Below, piece by piece: positions 32,576 to 46,200 of a DNA stretch of 64,000 nucleotides. A model generated the notes under the pieces. It searched no databases and was not told the origin of the DNA. It saw only the letters and a list, made by a program, of their open reading frames with translations. The stretch's first letter is position 1. Every line of letters begins with the position of its first letter. This DNA is from Takakia lepidozioides. Lineage: Eukaryota; Streptophyta; Takakiopsida; Takakiales; Takakiaceae. The translations under genes and the position numbers were made by a program. The stretch spans positions 5,394,001 through 5,458,000 of the forward strand of contig CM060733.1 of the NCBI GenBank assembly GCA_030704615.1, read 5' to 3'.

Positions 32576-34329
32576 TGAGTTAAGCACAAAACAGAGACAG
32601 ATTTTTTGATGTTTGCATCACATATTTCATCAGAGACTGTGTTTCAAAACCTCTCACTTTTATGAAATATTTCTTTGTTGTTCACCATGATGTTCTCAAG
32701 TTATCACAGATCAAGAAAGGCAGCTTGGTTGTAAGCTGATGTACAAGAAGAGCCAACAATGAACTCGTTTTGTGCTCACCATTCACAAGTGATCTTTGAT
32801 GGTATGACTAAGTACTGATAACACATATATGGTAAAGGCATGAGATAGAGACAGAGAAGACTTTGGCTGAAGCTGGCATAACCAAGAGCCACTTCACCAT
32901 TCAGCAGCTGCCCCCCTTTGGAGGTGGGCCACTTCCCCACAATAATGATGCCGGTATGGTTGAGATAACACTTCCAATACCATGACAGCCTCAATTCATG
33001 TATCCCTTTATCTTCCAACACTGGTTGAGATCAGAATTTCATAGACAGAATTTCACAGCTGCATGACATGGCAATTCTGAAAGATGTACCTGCAAGCTCA
33101 GAGAATCACAGATCCTTCTACTTTATATGATTATACTCCTGAGACAAACAGAATTATACTCTTGAACAAACACACTTAGAAAACCCATTTCTTTCCATAC
33201 ATGGCTTGCCTGAGAAGTGGAAGACAGGCCTCCAAATTCATCCCAAAATGCCAATTTCTTCCCATTTGCTATCACTTCCATTCAATCCTGATTAGAACTT
33301 CCATAGATCTTTGAGATGAACCTTTAGAAACCATTGTCCATACTAGCCTAGACTCTCCCAAGGAGTTTTGCCCCATGCAGCCATGGTGTTTCCAGATCAA
33401 TTCCATCCCAAAAGAACTACATAATCTATTCAAACAAGGAAACAATCTTTAGCACAATACCCTAATAACAATTTAGAAAGCTATCTATCTACCTCTGGGA
33501 CAAAAGAGAATTGAATTTCACATACTTGGAGCAGAGGCTTTACAATTTGCCTTAACCCACTTACATCCTTACAGAATTGAAGTGTGGCAACCCTGGAATC
33601 ACGAACGTGGAGTACACATAAGAATTTATGCTAGTAAAAATAACATGGAATAATGGGTCAGCTACAGAGATGTTTCCTGTATATGTTCTTTGAAGAGGCA
33701 GGAGATATTATGAGAAACAGGGGAGGAATGGAATCTTCCAAAAGCTTATTGCAGTTTTGAGACTTAAACAGAGAGTTTAGTGTAGAATGTTATGACAAAC
33801 AAAAACACAAGTACAGACACTCTGGTGTCAATTGTGGTGATCAAGCACATGATGATAGTGTGATCCTCAAATTCAAGTGTTGTAGGTACACCATGATGCC
33901 CTTTTTCCATTAGTCTGCCTCGGCTTCTGATTGGTGCCTGAAAAGCCTCTCCATGACTTTGCATCTGTGTGCGCACATCCAAAGTTGAATGGAGCATTTA
34001 TCTGAAATACTTGGAGTGTGATGTTCAAAGACCACCTGAAAATGCTATAGAGTAATATCTTGCCGACCGGCCTAAGAACATTCCACAAATCTACCATCCC
34101 CTCATCATGTTCGTTAGAGGGGACATCCACACTTGCTGTACCAGAGGCAACCCTGCGCAGATTCCACTGCTACAGATGAAAACTCGTACAAGTGGATCAA
34201 GAAGAACGTTAGGTTGCGATTTCCCACTGCATTTGGTCTCACATACACAAAGCTGCACTGCTGGTAGCAAAAAGATACAGGCAGGATCACAAATTACAAC
34301 GGATAGCACAAACTGCTTACCAAGGAAGA
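32576..34329. other. Tail-to-tail intergenic stretch between OVATE gene and UBC13
   Basis: Presumed 3' ends of two converging genes. No open frame with known content, and no clear transposon ends seen. Confidence 0.4.
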
Positions 34330-37300
34330 TCAGGCTCCACTTGCATACAGTCGAGTCCATTCCCTTGCTGCTTCCCCATCCCCAAAAACACTTTCGATCA
34401 ACAATGTGACTATCTACATTGAACTGGCAACTGGATAACATGGACAACATCAATATCCAGCTGGAAAACTATAATATCATAGAAGACATCCTTCCATAGA
34501 TACCATAAGACTTGTGCTACAAATACGTCAAACCAGCACCAAAGATAGCTAGTATACTGCTGGTTTAGGTTAACCATGCACCGATGTTTTTCATAGCCTC
34601 CCAAATAGATGCAAGTGACTAACATTAATATACCTTAGACATCCAACAAATGGCCGAGTAGTTGGGGCACACAGCCACTGTACATGTAGTACTGTGTTGA
34701 AAGCCACATAGGTATATGATGGATGTCACCCATTTTGACAAACCCAGCAATTAAAAGGGGGTTACTTGGTCAACTGGTCACACAATGTGTGGGTACCCAT
34801 AAAACCCAATGCTAACAAAGCCAGTACCTGCAAGGGAAGTGACTCTCACTTATGCTGGTTTTAGCCCGAAGTCTTCCCTCTCTCTGGTACATGGGGCTTT
34901 TCAGTCCTTTGGGGAAAGGTTTGGAGCGCCCCTTTAGGACCATTAGAAAGTATCCCTTCTGGTGGGAAGACGATAACCCCTTGGGGTGAGGATACACTCT
35001 AATCTACACACTTGCTTTGGCAGGAGTCCACCTGTCTAATCTCTAAAAGAAAAGTACCTTATAGTGGCAAACTATTACATTACTAGGTCAACTTCTTCAA
35101 GGAGCGAGGAATAGGCATTGTCAATCCAGTAGAATGTACATTCCATGTAGTGTGGAAATTTCCACACGATGAGCACAATGAGGTACAGACCTGTTCCAAC
35201 AGCCTCAGCCTCATTGGTCTTCCAATGCTTGGCAATGTTCTCAGCCAAAGGGTCATCTGGATTTGGCGCACTCAATAGGGCCTGAATGCTGCCATATAGC
35301 AGTAGAATGTCAGACAAAAATTGGATCATATCTTGGAGATTGCTAGCTAACACTGGCTCATTCTCAAAATTTTAACCAATATCCGAACCGCAAAGTGGGT
35401 GATATAGTTTCCTTTGATTTGGTGACTTGACGACTACAACCTCTGTTGTCATGTGACAATAACAGGGCCATTAAAATAAACCACCTGCTTCCCCCTTGGC
35501 TATGTATAAGTATAAAGATTATCTATTGAATGAGTGTTACATTTCTCTCTTCTCTCTGTGACCCTCTCTCCCTTCCCCATGAAGTCTTGACCCACTGGGG
35601 ACTCCACATACCAAACCATCATCGCCAATAGTCAGAGTACCAAAGGATCATTCATGAGCATCAAACTTACACACGGAAAGATGCAGAAAACATTTTTTGA
35701 CTAACCTGAGCAGAACTGTGCGAATTTGCAGAGCAGGACTCCATTTGTCCTTAAGAATATCTAAGCAAATGCGTCCCAGCTGCACTCACAACTTACACAT
35801 TACAGCAAGATGCAGTGAAGCTAAGCCTAAAACTTCCATAGTACTTGGCACCGGTTTTGAAAACCAATGTGGACATGTTGCCGAAGCAAGCATAGATTAT
35901 GGTGTCACTTGACCCCGAAGGGGCAACTGCCTTCCCGTGGAAAGGTGGACACCTTTATGACATCCAACATGTGGCTTGAACCCACAACCACTAGTCAAGC
36001 GGTTTGTGCCCTTAACACTGGGCTAAATGTTGGTTGTCATCGGATCATGAGATCTCATCACAATGAATAGACAAGTATGCAGAGAGAATGTAGTCATAAG
36101 ACATTTTCCATAGCCTTGTGGCCATAGACCCTTGCCCAGTTTGGGCGGAATGAGTGAGAGAGAGAATGTACTCATAAGACGTTGTTTGCCGTAGCCTTGT
36201 GGCCATTGACTGACCCCGCGCCAGGTTTGAGCGGAACACAAAGGGACAGAAACTACCTTTGTAAGGGGCTGTGTGTGATTTGCCCAATAACTAGGCCCCA
36301 AAAGGGCAGAGAGAGAGAGAGAGAGAGAGGGGGGGTACTAACCCCTAATTTAAACCAGCATTAGTGTTTGTGTTTAGGTAGTAAAAAATATATCTCTTTT
36401 TGTACTTCTGCATTTGGAATATGCATGTACATTTTACGGTATCCTTGGGCAGGTCAAAATCATCCCTAAGGAATGATAAAGTTGCAGGAAAAACCCTTCT
36501 AATGTTTAGAGAGAGAGAGAGAGAGAGTACCTTATCAATATTGGGGTGGTAGATTTTTGTCAAGAACCGGACCTGTCAGTGAACAATAAAACCAGAGCAC
36601 GAGCAGACGCTTACATCACGATGCAGATAAACCAAATGCTGCTCCAAAACAGGTACTTTGCTGAGCATGTTTCAAATCCCCTTCGCAAGCCAACTTCACT
36701 TGTTACAGTGTCATGTTCATGGTTGCCATAGTACCTCTACAATATGGTCTGGAGTTGTGTCTAAGACCTAGTTCCAAAACCGCATATTGCAGTGCACTGG
36801 GATTAGTTTAACTTTGAGCATGATTGCTTTTTACTGACGATTGGCTTCCTCACAGGTCTTATCATAAGTCCATCTAGACTGTGGCAAGACATCCCTAGGC
36901 CAGCAGATGTGATGGAATCGAACAACCCCAAGATACTGATTTGCTCAAACATCACAACTCTCTTTCTTCACACCGAGAAGTTAAAAGAGTGATACAAAAG
37001 AGACTGTGTCCATGCATCACACTGGAAATCTCACAACCATGTCTAATTAGCAGATAAGAGAAACATAAAGAGGATAAGTATGCATTCCAAAGATTTCTTC
37101 ACTTTAAACCCTAATAACCTTGGGTGCAGCCATCGGATACTCCTCGGGCAAAAATAGCTCCAACTTGAATACCCCACCTAGACCCATCCATTTGTGCCAG
37201 AGACACATAGTAAGCCTAAAATCTGCCATACCATCTGCTAAGCATGCATCCATTACTCAAGCCAAGGACTCCCTTTGATTTTGCAGCACTAGAAGTAGGG

Positions 37301-38883
37301 AGCACATGTAGAGATGGATATTGACAGGTAAACAAGACTCACTTCCAAAAAAGGAGACATTCACATTATTGACAAATTCCACACCAAATCTAACAGAAAC
37401 CCCAACTGGCAGGGCTCGTTAATCACTCCAATCCCGAAACAAGTCCACTTCATTCAAACTACTAGAGTACAATTGTGAAACTGCAGGAGTGCTTGGCAAG
37501 TACTCCAAGAATGCGCATGTGTCGCCCACAAAAAATACGAAAAAATGTAAGCAAGGTAACCATGCACCAGTGTTAAAAACTCCAGTAGAAGCCAATAAAT
37601 ATCCTTCCAAAAATCAAAAGGCAAAGTACCACTGCTTGAGTCTGTCCTAACCAAACCCATTGCATCCGATGCATGGTCACTTGGAGAGGCTGTTACATGC
37701 ATCATTGAAGAGTAAAATCACTACATGAAAACACCTCCTTCCCTGACCTGAAAACTTCACTCATACGGCAAAATGGAAACAGTGACAGTCAACACCTTCA
37801 TAAGGGGACTGGGACGGTCCCAGAATCATAACATTGAAATACCGCAAATTCTCCTCTGATGGAGAAGCACTGATGCCTGGTGCTGCAACCTCACATGACC
37901 ACAAAACCTTGTGAATCCACCACCCCTTACTCCCCACAGAACCTTTGCCAAACCTAGCCCTTACTGCCTTCCTTCTGCTTGCTATCAACCATCCTACCGA
38001 TGAGTGGCTATGAAATTATCATTCAGCCTACAGGGATTCACTTCCCATACTCACCAATGGTCAGCCCGCTACCATTCCTATCCACCCTGTGCACACAATC
38101 ACATGACCTACCACGAACTTCCAGGCAGGCTCTGCAAAGGCGAATTGCAAAAACCTACAGAAGTTTTCCTGCTCGATTCTCTTGCAACGTTAACACCGCT
38201 ACTCGTGTAATCATGACATCGAAGTGCACACCCCCAAACAAATGCGAACAAACCCTTTGTGACCGTCATACATCTCCAACACCAGTAACCATCTACTATC
38301 CCTAAAGCATAATCACACACAGCAAATTACGTACCTGGCTCACTCAGCAAGCGCTGTGTTTCCTGTCACCCAACATCCCACAGTCCCCTATTCATCGTCA
38401 GTATCAATTTCAAACAAAGTTCAGGCTAAGAAGCAAGCATGGCACGCAGATCTCCAAGTTTTCACTTTGATGTCCAATGTTCGTGTTCGAGTGCCCTAAA
38501 CTTCGCTTTAGGTATAACAACCCCGACCCTAGAGAAGACTGGCACCACAATGCCTTCCCTCTTGTAAATCCTTCTTCATAAGGCCTCCCTCCAGACATAC
38601 CAATCACCACACACCCAAAGGGCATCGCGCTCAGCTCCAACATCGAACCAGCAGATTAAAACACGACGACAGATTCCTCAACGGAAATAAAGAGCTGCCG
38701 AGAAAGCTTAGGTCCAAACAAGCAAAACGTTACAACACAAAATCCCCGCACATCCAACCAACTGGCATAAACCTCCACGACAAAATTGAGGCACTGAACA
38801 AGCTCATCTCCGACTCTACAAGAACAAACGCAAACCTTGATGATCCGCCGCGGCAGTACGCTATTCGCCGTAGGCCCCGACAT
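34330..38883 (-). CDS. UBC13: Ubiquitin-conjugating enzyme E2 of the UBC13 (UBC35/36) type, eight exons
   Basis: Exons on minus, all with AG/GT borders and matching phases: 38836-38883, 38335-38362, 37796-37882, 37119-37177, 36531-36572, 35706-35779, 35191-35288, 34330-34367. Together they give 474 bases, 157 residues. The start is [16 protein letters not shown]; an in-frame ATG five codons upstream (38898) is less likely. Visible: [33 protein letters not shown], the HPN motif in KIYHPNIDK, the catalytic Cys in [12 protein letters not shown], and the end [14 protein letters not shown]13 pairs with a UEV partner to build K63-linked ubiquitin chains in DNA-damage tolerance and signalling. It is four residues longer at the N-terminus than the common 153. 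The usual EAVE/D-T reads EAVGT here. The upstream flank (minus sense) is GA-rich. Intron 5 holds a SINE and a LINE fragment. Very secure. Confidence 0.95.
35882..36038 (-). repeat. tRNA-derived SINE, family 1, copy 2, in UBC13 intron 5
   Basis: On minus: gacaaccaacatttagcccagtgtta (A-box-like), then gtgggttcaagccac (a good B box), then ggcagttgccccttcggggtc. Homologous throughout to 14434-14580. Same orientation as the host gene. Confidence 0.7.
36045..36300 (-). mobile_element. Truncated LINE 3' end with a duplicated tail, in UBC13 intron 5
   Basis: The minus frame reads [22 protein letters not shown], which matches the end of the LINE at 61065 (FWANHTQ...[11 protein letters not shown]) with about 30 codons deleted in frame. 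The terminal motif tggccacaaggctacggcaa...gtcttatgagtaca occurs twice in tandem (about 36070-36150 and 36160-36215). A (GA)n tract borders it at 36311-36328. Confidence 0.65.
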
Positions 38884-38899
38884 GTTGCAGGATGTCAAA

Positions 38900-40278
38900 T
38901 ACCTACGCCCCTGCAGACAGCCTCTCTCCTCCCAACCCCGACCTCTCCTTCCTCCTGGATGCAGATACAGTCCTTCCTATCAAGCAGGCCACGCCCGGGC
39001 TTGAGTGGGAGCGCTGCCTGCTGCTCTACGTTGAGATCGGTGCAGGGGCGCGAGAAAGCGAGTGCGCGATGCGAGGGCCCACTGTGCGTTCCAGAAGAGG
39101 AGACAGCGTCGTGGCTTGTTTACCCAAACTCTACTCTCGCAACCGGTAACCCCCCTCTGCTTCTTCTTGTGCTCTTTCACCTTTCACTTCCTCTCTCTCT
39201 CTCCCTACTAACTTAGTACTAATCTCTGTGGGACCTTGTCTCCCTTTCTTTTCGCAACAATTGTTTGCGATAGTGTTGGGGCAAAACGCCTGACCCTTCA
39301 AACCTAGACAATGTTTTGTGAAGTGGAAGTAGGGAAGTGGTTCTTATTTACATGACCGGAGTCCGTCCCAGTTGTGGAATTTTTTTGTTGGCCGGGTCGG
39401 ATGGACAATTTCAAAGCAAAAGGAGTCTCTCTTGATGTGGAATTTTTTTGTTGGCCGGGTCGGATGGACAATTTCAAACCAAAAGGTGGCAGCCTATTTA
39501 GTGTTGTGTAGGCTTGGTTTATCTGTCACTGTAATTCACTTTTCTTGGCTGTGAAGCAGGCTACAGTGAAAATGTGATGAAATTTTAATGGGTATGAAAC
39601 TGGGCGACATGGGTAATGGTATCCCTGATTCATTAGAAGAATGTCAACAATTGTGACCTCGGATGTTAGAAGCATTGACAATTGACTGGAATGAAGACCC
39701 CATTGGGCAGGCGTGTGGGTTCAAGTCGTGATCAATGCAAGCCAGCAATAATATGCCAACTGCAGTTCATAACAATGTACTTCCAGTTGGGAGTCACTTC
39801 TATACAGATTACAACAGTAAGAAACTGCACTTGGAAACAGGAAGCCTCAGACATACTTCATTGCCAGATTGCAAAACACATCCTTATGCAGTGGGACTAT
39901 CACATTGGGACATTGTGACTATGCTTGGGTCGGGTCAGAACAACTCCTGTGAAACTTGAGCCGTGTAGTAAGGAAATTCTGATCTACTCTGCAACCACAT
40001 CGCCTTTTGAAAAGCAAGTGAATAGGGACTCGGAGGATACACATACAGCCAACCTGACTTCCCTAAAAAATCCTCCATTCCCATGTGGATCGGACAGCTT
40101 TTAGGACATGCCTTTATTATTGTTTGGGAGAGACGAAGCACACAAAACCAAGGGCACACACCAAGATAGCCTTGTGCACACTTTCTCTTCACCCCTCAAT
40201 AAATGACTGTTGGTTGGGTGCCAATGCAAAGCAGCTAGAATGCCCCCATATCTTCTAAGAGAGTCCCTACAAAGGGTG
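38900..40278. other. Intergenic stretch between UBC13 start and Ataxin-2 end; likely UBC13 promoter
   Basis: It contains tctctctctctctccc near 39190-39206 (GA-rich on the UBC13 strand) within 320 bases of the UBC13 start, typical of plant core promoters or leaders. No coding exon seen. Confidence 0.35.
39374..39484. repeat. Exact ~48-base direct duplication, period 62
   Basis: tgtggaatttttttgttggc and the following cgggtcggatggacaatttc occur at 39374 and again at 39436, with one difference at the end (aaagc versus aaacc). A recent local duplication. Confidence 0.8.
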
Positions 40279-43200
40279 TCATTGTTGCTGGAACCCTCCA
40301 GCACTGCCTTTCCCTCCTACCCTGCCCCCACTGCCGCCGCTGCCCCCTCCGTTCTGCCCTGTTGGACCAGCTCCAACTACAATTCCTTGGGGCTGAACCG
40401 CAGGGTTCATAGGAGCTGGGGCAAGCCCTCCCGGTTGAAGTGCATTGTGAAGGTGGGGCATTTGAGGTTGCTGCAGATGGTGTTGCTGTGCAGGAAGAAA
40501 TGGGGGTGCTCCACTGTAGTGCACCCCTTGGATGCCTCCACCTGGTTGAGATACTGTGGACGAATTAGATATATGATCGATACTAAAAGAACACACCTGG
40601 CTACACTGAAGCCACAAGATGTCTGACCTTTACAAAGGTGGCAGGTAAGAAAGGCTCACCGCGATGCTTTGGCTGCTGACTTTGCTGAGAAGGCTGAGGG
40701 GGAGGAGGGCCTGGTTGGGGGACTGGTTGTCCGGGCATCATTCCCTGCCAACATTTGACACAAACTGAACTTGACCCACCTCTTAACTCTAACAGAGCCC
40801 ATTCATTACAAGAAAATGTTGTATATCGCAACTACTTCACTACATTATACTCCAAGGCAACAATGTTACCTGAGTACAACTATCTCTGCAGGCATGTCTT
40901 ATGTTTACTTCTTTGCAATTTGCAAAGCCACCAGAAAATAATGACTAGTTGATGAGTACTAAAAATTTAACCAGTCACAATTGAAGATATTGATCATTTC
41001 CAAACAACAGTGGAGAAATTCTGATCGTCAATACAAAGTCTACCAAAAATGTAAACTTCATGGCTACAACAGCACCACGACCTGTTCGAATATTGGCCCC
41101 TATGATGGGTCACACAGACAGATTTTATGTTTGTTTAAGACATACCTGATGGAATGGAGCCATATACACAAGTTGGTTGCTGGGCTGTCCATACATCATG
41201 TGCTGTTGATACTGGTGCCATCCAATACCAGCCAGACGCTACATTAGTTAGTCACATACACCTTCCATTCCTCCATACCCAACTTTAAACCTTGTCTTTT
41301 TTAACCCCCACAATCAACTTTCTCTACAAAATTGGGTTCCATACTCCAGGAATCACGACATCTATAGCATGTAATCAGTCTCTCTTGCTGAATAGTCAGA
41401 AAGGATAAGATATGGTTGGTGATTTATGAGATCTTACCATCTGGGCATTTGGATGGACGTAGCTGTGGCTAGGCTGCATAGGGGGTGCCTGGGAAGGATA
41501 CCTAAGTTGCTGCTGCTGTCCATATGGTCCCACAACCTGTGTAGCAAGACATTGAAAATAACATCATAAAATTGTGCAACATAGCTTTCAGTACATTGCT
41601 CAATGGTGCTGGGTTCAAATACACAGGGGTCTATGTTGATGGTCACCCTATCTTGTCCACCCACCTCTAATGGGGTTACAACATAAACTTGTCTTCCATT
41701 AACTGGGCACACAGACAGTCGGCCCATCACGTTCATGAGACTTGCAGGGAGCCTGGGAGCCATGGGCAGGGTTTTTGAGTCACTAATCAATACATGGTGC
41801 CTGCATTGCTAAAAGGTGGAATAGCATGGGATGGGCTGGCAAACAGACACTACTCATAAGCGTCGTCTTCAGTTTTTGGCAAAAATCAAATAACCTTTCC
41901 AGTAAGTTGGGTATCTTGTAGCCTCACTGTAAGTCACTCCTACAGTGCTTTGGAAAATGCCTCAGGGTTTCCTTAGCAGATATGTTACAACACTCTCATG
42001 CCATGGAAGAGATGGAGAGATTGCAGCAGAGACTTCTTTCAACAAGACCAATAAGTCTCAAATGGTCCGTAGTTGACTCATCCCTAGAGCCAAATACCCT
42101 CCCAGAAACCTTAAGTCAAGAGGTTTGTATACACAACGACACAGCAGCACATTGCCACTTCACAGCATTTTCCAGTATTCGACAAACCACTCCAACTGCA
42201 ACTACAAAGAAGTGAGGCAAAGAGGATTGCTTGTTTGCTGAGTTAAACAAGACAGTCAAAGAAACTACAGGTCAATTACAGATGAAAGTACAGGCTGAAA
42301 TTCAATCTGATTGCCATCTGACTGTCCAATAAACACTACTTGGGGAAGACATGAGAATAAGTCCTCATTCTCTCAAAGTATGACAAACACAGTCTCGCCA
42401 CGTTCGCTATAACAAGGTTACAGGAACAAGATCTACCTGCTGTTGCGAGTGAGGAGGCATCTTTATGCTGGGCTGCCCTTGCAAAACTGGTGGCATTCCA
42501 CCCCCTGGGTACCCTGAGACGTAGCCTCCCGGTGGTTGCATGTATGGTGCTCCTGCAGCCGCAGCCATGGCATTATGGTACTGAGCGAACTGAGAGGGCT
42601 GCCCTGGTTGTGGCTGCATGTATTGGCCCATAGCAACTGGCACCCCTTGGAGAGGAGTCACTGGGGGTAGGCTCGCAGGCATGTAGATAGGTTGCATAGG
42701 TGACACAGGCCTTGGAGAGCCATGGCTTGGTGTAAAAGACTTAGCATTTGGGTTGAGCTTGAACTCCTGTCCACGACAATATACGACACTTGTAAGTATT
42801 GTTCCGCCAAAGGCATGGTTTATTAGAATGACCCCACTGATAAGGCAGCTCTCTCTCTCTGTGAACTGTCTAAAACCCTGGTGGGTGCAAACCCCACAAA
42901 AGGCTCTGGGAGGGTTAGTTTCTCGCAGGGTCAATGGCCGTAAGGCTATGGCGAGTACATACTGTGAAGTCCCCTTTATGTTTCTCTGCTTGTTCCACTG
43001 TGCCCATAGACCCTCTGACACTTTTGTGGGTCTCCCTACTCAGCTCTCTTGCTCTCTCCTTGTTCTACTTGATCTCATGGGCCTGCGGGCAGTATAAAGT
43101 TTCTCATGCTGTACTTGGCACCACTATTCAGCTGGAAAACTTGAGAGGGTTGGAAGTATAGGACAAAAAATCAATCTGGGATACACCATCAACTAACAAC

Positions 43201-46200
43201 ACAAAAAAGGTGGACAAACTCACTAACCCACATGAAGGTCTTGTGAATTTGACAAACCGACATAGCCAGCTAGTTCATAAGATGCTAAACAAGCCAGAGC
43301 ATCAGAGATGTACTCATGTGACAACTGAAAAGGAAGTGACCCCCGGCGCACCTTTGCATTAGGATTCAATGTTGACTTCTTCGGGACTACTCCAGGCCCT
43401 GAAGAAGTGAGGGAAGCAGACGATGACGACGGTGACACAGTAGGGGATACCATAGTGGGGCCTGAAACACTGGGCCCTGATGTAGCAGGAGCAGGGGCAC
43501 TAAAACCCGGAATTGGCGGACCTGCTGTTGGGGGCATTGGAGCACCAGCTGCTGCTGTGACGACCCCTGGAGGTCCAGATGGATCAAACGCGCTGCCAAG
43601 CAGTGTAGCTCCGCTGGTGCTCTGCTTTGAGGGTGTCCTGAACCCTGCTGGAAGGGGTAGTGCTGAAGCAGGTGGTGCAGAAGCTTGTGCTGTGGTTAAC
43701 AGGGCTGTGGGAACTGGCGGTGCCAGACTTGATTTAAGGTCATGGGCTGCGGCAGGCCGGGCCCCTCCCTCTCTGCCGAACTCGCCTGATATGCTTTTGG
43801 CTGCCATCAAAGAGCACACGTAAAAATTGAAAACTTTCGTTGCTGAAGAAGTAATCGAGTTCATGATATGGTTCTCTCGTTTTGTAGCTTACTTTGTCAT
43901 ATTCCTTGACAGAAGATTCAGCCTTTGTAGATTTCTGTGGGGAAATGACAGCTCCTAATGATCTCATTAGAGGTGGATGACTAAACCAACCTCAATTCTT
44001 GAGTCAGCAGCAAAATGGGAGCTGAATGTCTGCTACATTGCACAAAGACCGGGATTCGTGCTGCAAGTGGAGAGAGAACTGCCATAGTGTAGAGAGGGAC
44101 ATAATAGCAAAAACAGGTAACATGCAAAGTTTACAGCTGATGAGCTTCCACAACGAGCTGACCCTACCCACAAATTCAGTAACCAGTTTCAAACTTTCAG
44201 TCAATCTCAAGATAGCCACAAGCTTGGAAGGTGCAGCACTCAAACAAGGGAAGGTCTTAAAACTAACGTGCTGCCCTTGGAGAACGAGGCTCCAGCTCCT
44301 TTTTCTGTCAAAACAGAGCAAGCATCAATCACATACATTAGCACTAGCATATTAACTGATTAGAAGGATTTTATTTGAAATCAATCAAAAGATGGGCCAC
44401 CCTAAAGCATTTGGAAGACCTGTGTTCTTGCTGATCAATTGTTTGCTAGATGTCCTCTTGATATTGACCTATTTGATTACATTTTGAAGGACCTAATTGG
44501 CTATATGAAGCATGTAAACCACCAGACTGCACAGTGATAGAGATTCACGGTTCATAAGGATGGGAAGAACAACCATGCCTCCCCAGCCCTTTGAAGGCAG
44601 ATAGGTATCAACAATGGAATATCTATGTCATACCTGTGAATTGATGTTATCTCTAGAATGCAAAAGCAAAAATGAGCAGCAACTACAAGATAAAGTATGG
44701 ATGTAGGAGCCATCAAGATCCTTCATTCCCCCTTTCCCACAAACATGGGGAAAGACACACAGAGAACTAAGCAATCATATTGAGGCACACTTGAGTTGAT
44801 GCCTACAAAATAACACAGTATGGGTTATGCACACCTTGAGGCTTTCACTGAAGGATTTCAGTTCATTAACTTGGTCCTCTCGCTGCTTTTTCCCCTTCTT
44901 AGCAGTCTCCTGCATTTTGAAGTTTTGAAACTCCCTGCGAATGTCCAAGTCACCATCGCACCTTATATTCACAATCACCCCACATCTACATCAGCTTAAG
45001 CTGCACACCAAACCACAGTCACCCCATTCTAGCACAAATGTAGAGTGCAGACTAGCTTGCAATTAACACAAACATCTCAGTGTCACACCTAAGACCATTA
45101 AGATCAGATCCCCCAAAAACTGAGTGACACTCTGGTCCCCTGTCTCTTATAGATCTGGGCTTGCTTCTACTATAGAATTGCATTACTGCAGACAAGTTCA
45201 GCGCTTGCTGCTACTTGATTGAGTCTTTCAACTAGTTACTTGGAAAATTTTCGATGCAAGTGACAAGGGGACTATTGCTTGAGGCCATTCTGTCAAACGG
45301 GGTTGAAGGGGAGGAGCACTGGCTTAACAGTATTGCAGCCACTCTTCCATGCAGTGTCCTTGATTCCTCATGCCCAGGATACTGCCATCATAGCATCTCT
45401 TGAGGGTCTTGTGTTGCAAATTCTTGTTCCTCGAATTGCAGAAAATTGGCAGATATTTAAAATACTTTTGGCCGAAATTCCTACAAAACAGTCTAAAATC
45501 TGGCACCTCAAAGCCATAATGTACCCTGCCTGTGGCACACATAAGACAAGGTGGAGCTTATGACTCCATACAGGACCACAGGCAGTCCTCACCACTGACA
45601 GATTTCTCTTAATATTGTCAGGAAGCAGAAATTGTTATAGCAGACTGCCAACATAACCTTACAGTGCTAACAAAGCACGACTCAACTAAGGGTAGGTGAA
45701 AGGAGAGTAATATTCAATAATAAAGCAAAAGGTAGTATAGCCTACATACATCAACCATTCAGAGTAAACGTGCACACTCCTTGATCAAGGCCGAAGCAGC
45801 AAACCTGTAAACATCCTCTGGAACTTGGGGACAGCTGGGGTCCAAATTGAGGGCTTGAATGCTTGTTGGATCTCCAACCAACGGCGACATGAGCGGTGAA
45901 CCCCTCCCCACAGGACTGTGGTATGGTGACCCCGGACCCTACACCACAAGCATATAGTTCACTCAACCAGAGACCAACATAACCACACTGATGCTTAGGG
46001 GGAATACGCTCCCTAGTAATTCCATCAATAAATGGATCCCTCTGCACATTCTGAGCTCGAATTGTACTTAATTGTGTTATATTGTCTCTTCTGCGACAGT
46101 TGCTGTGAGGAGACCTTCTGATTATTTAACTTTACTTGCAGGAGTCTTGTGGGCATAGGAGGATCCATGCCTGTTTTGGAAGAGCAGAGACAACGAGGGT

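Noticed and set aside
40210-40626. 138-codon plus-strand frame
   Set aside because: Antisense shadow of the last Ataxin-2 exon (40279-40553).
43407-43823. 138-codon plus-strand frame, Gly/Ala/Pro-rich
   Set aside because: It is the antisense of the Ala/Pro-rich Ataxin-2 exon at 43352-43768, whose splice sites and PAM2 motif fix the minus strand as coding.
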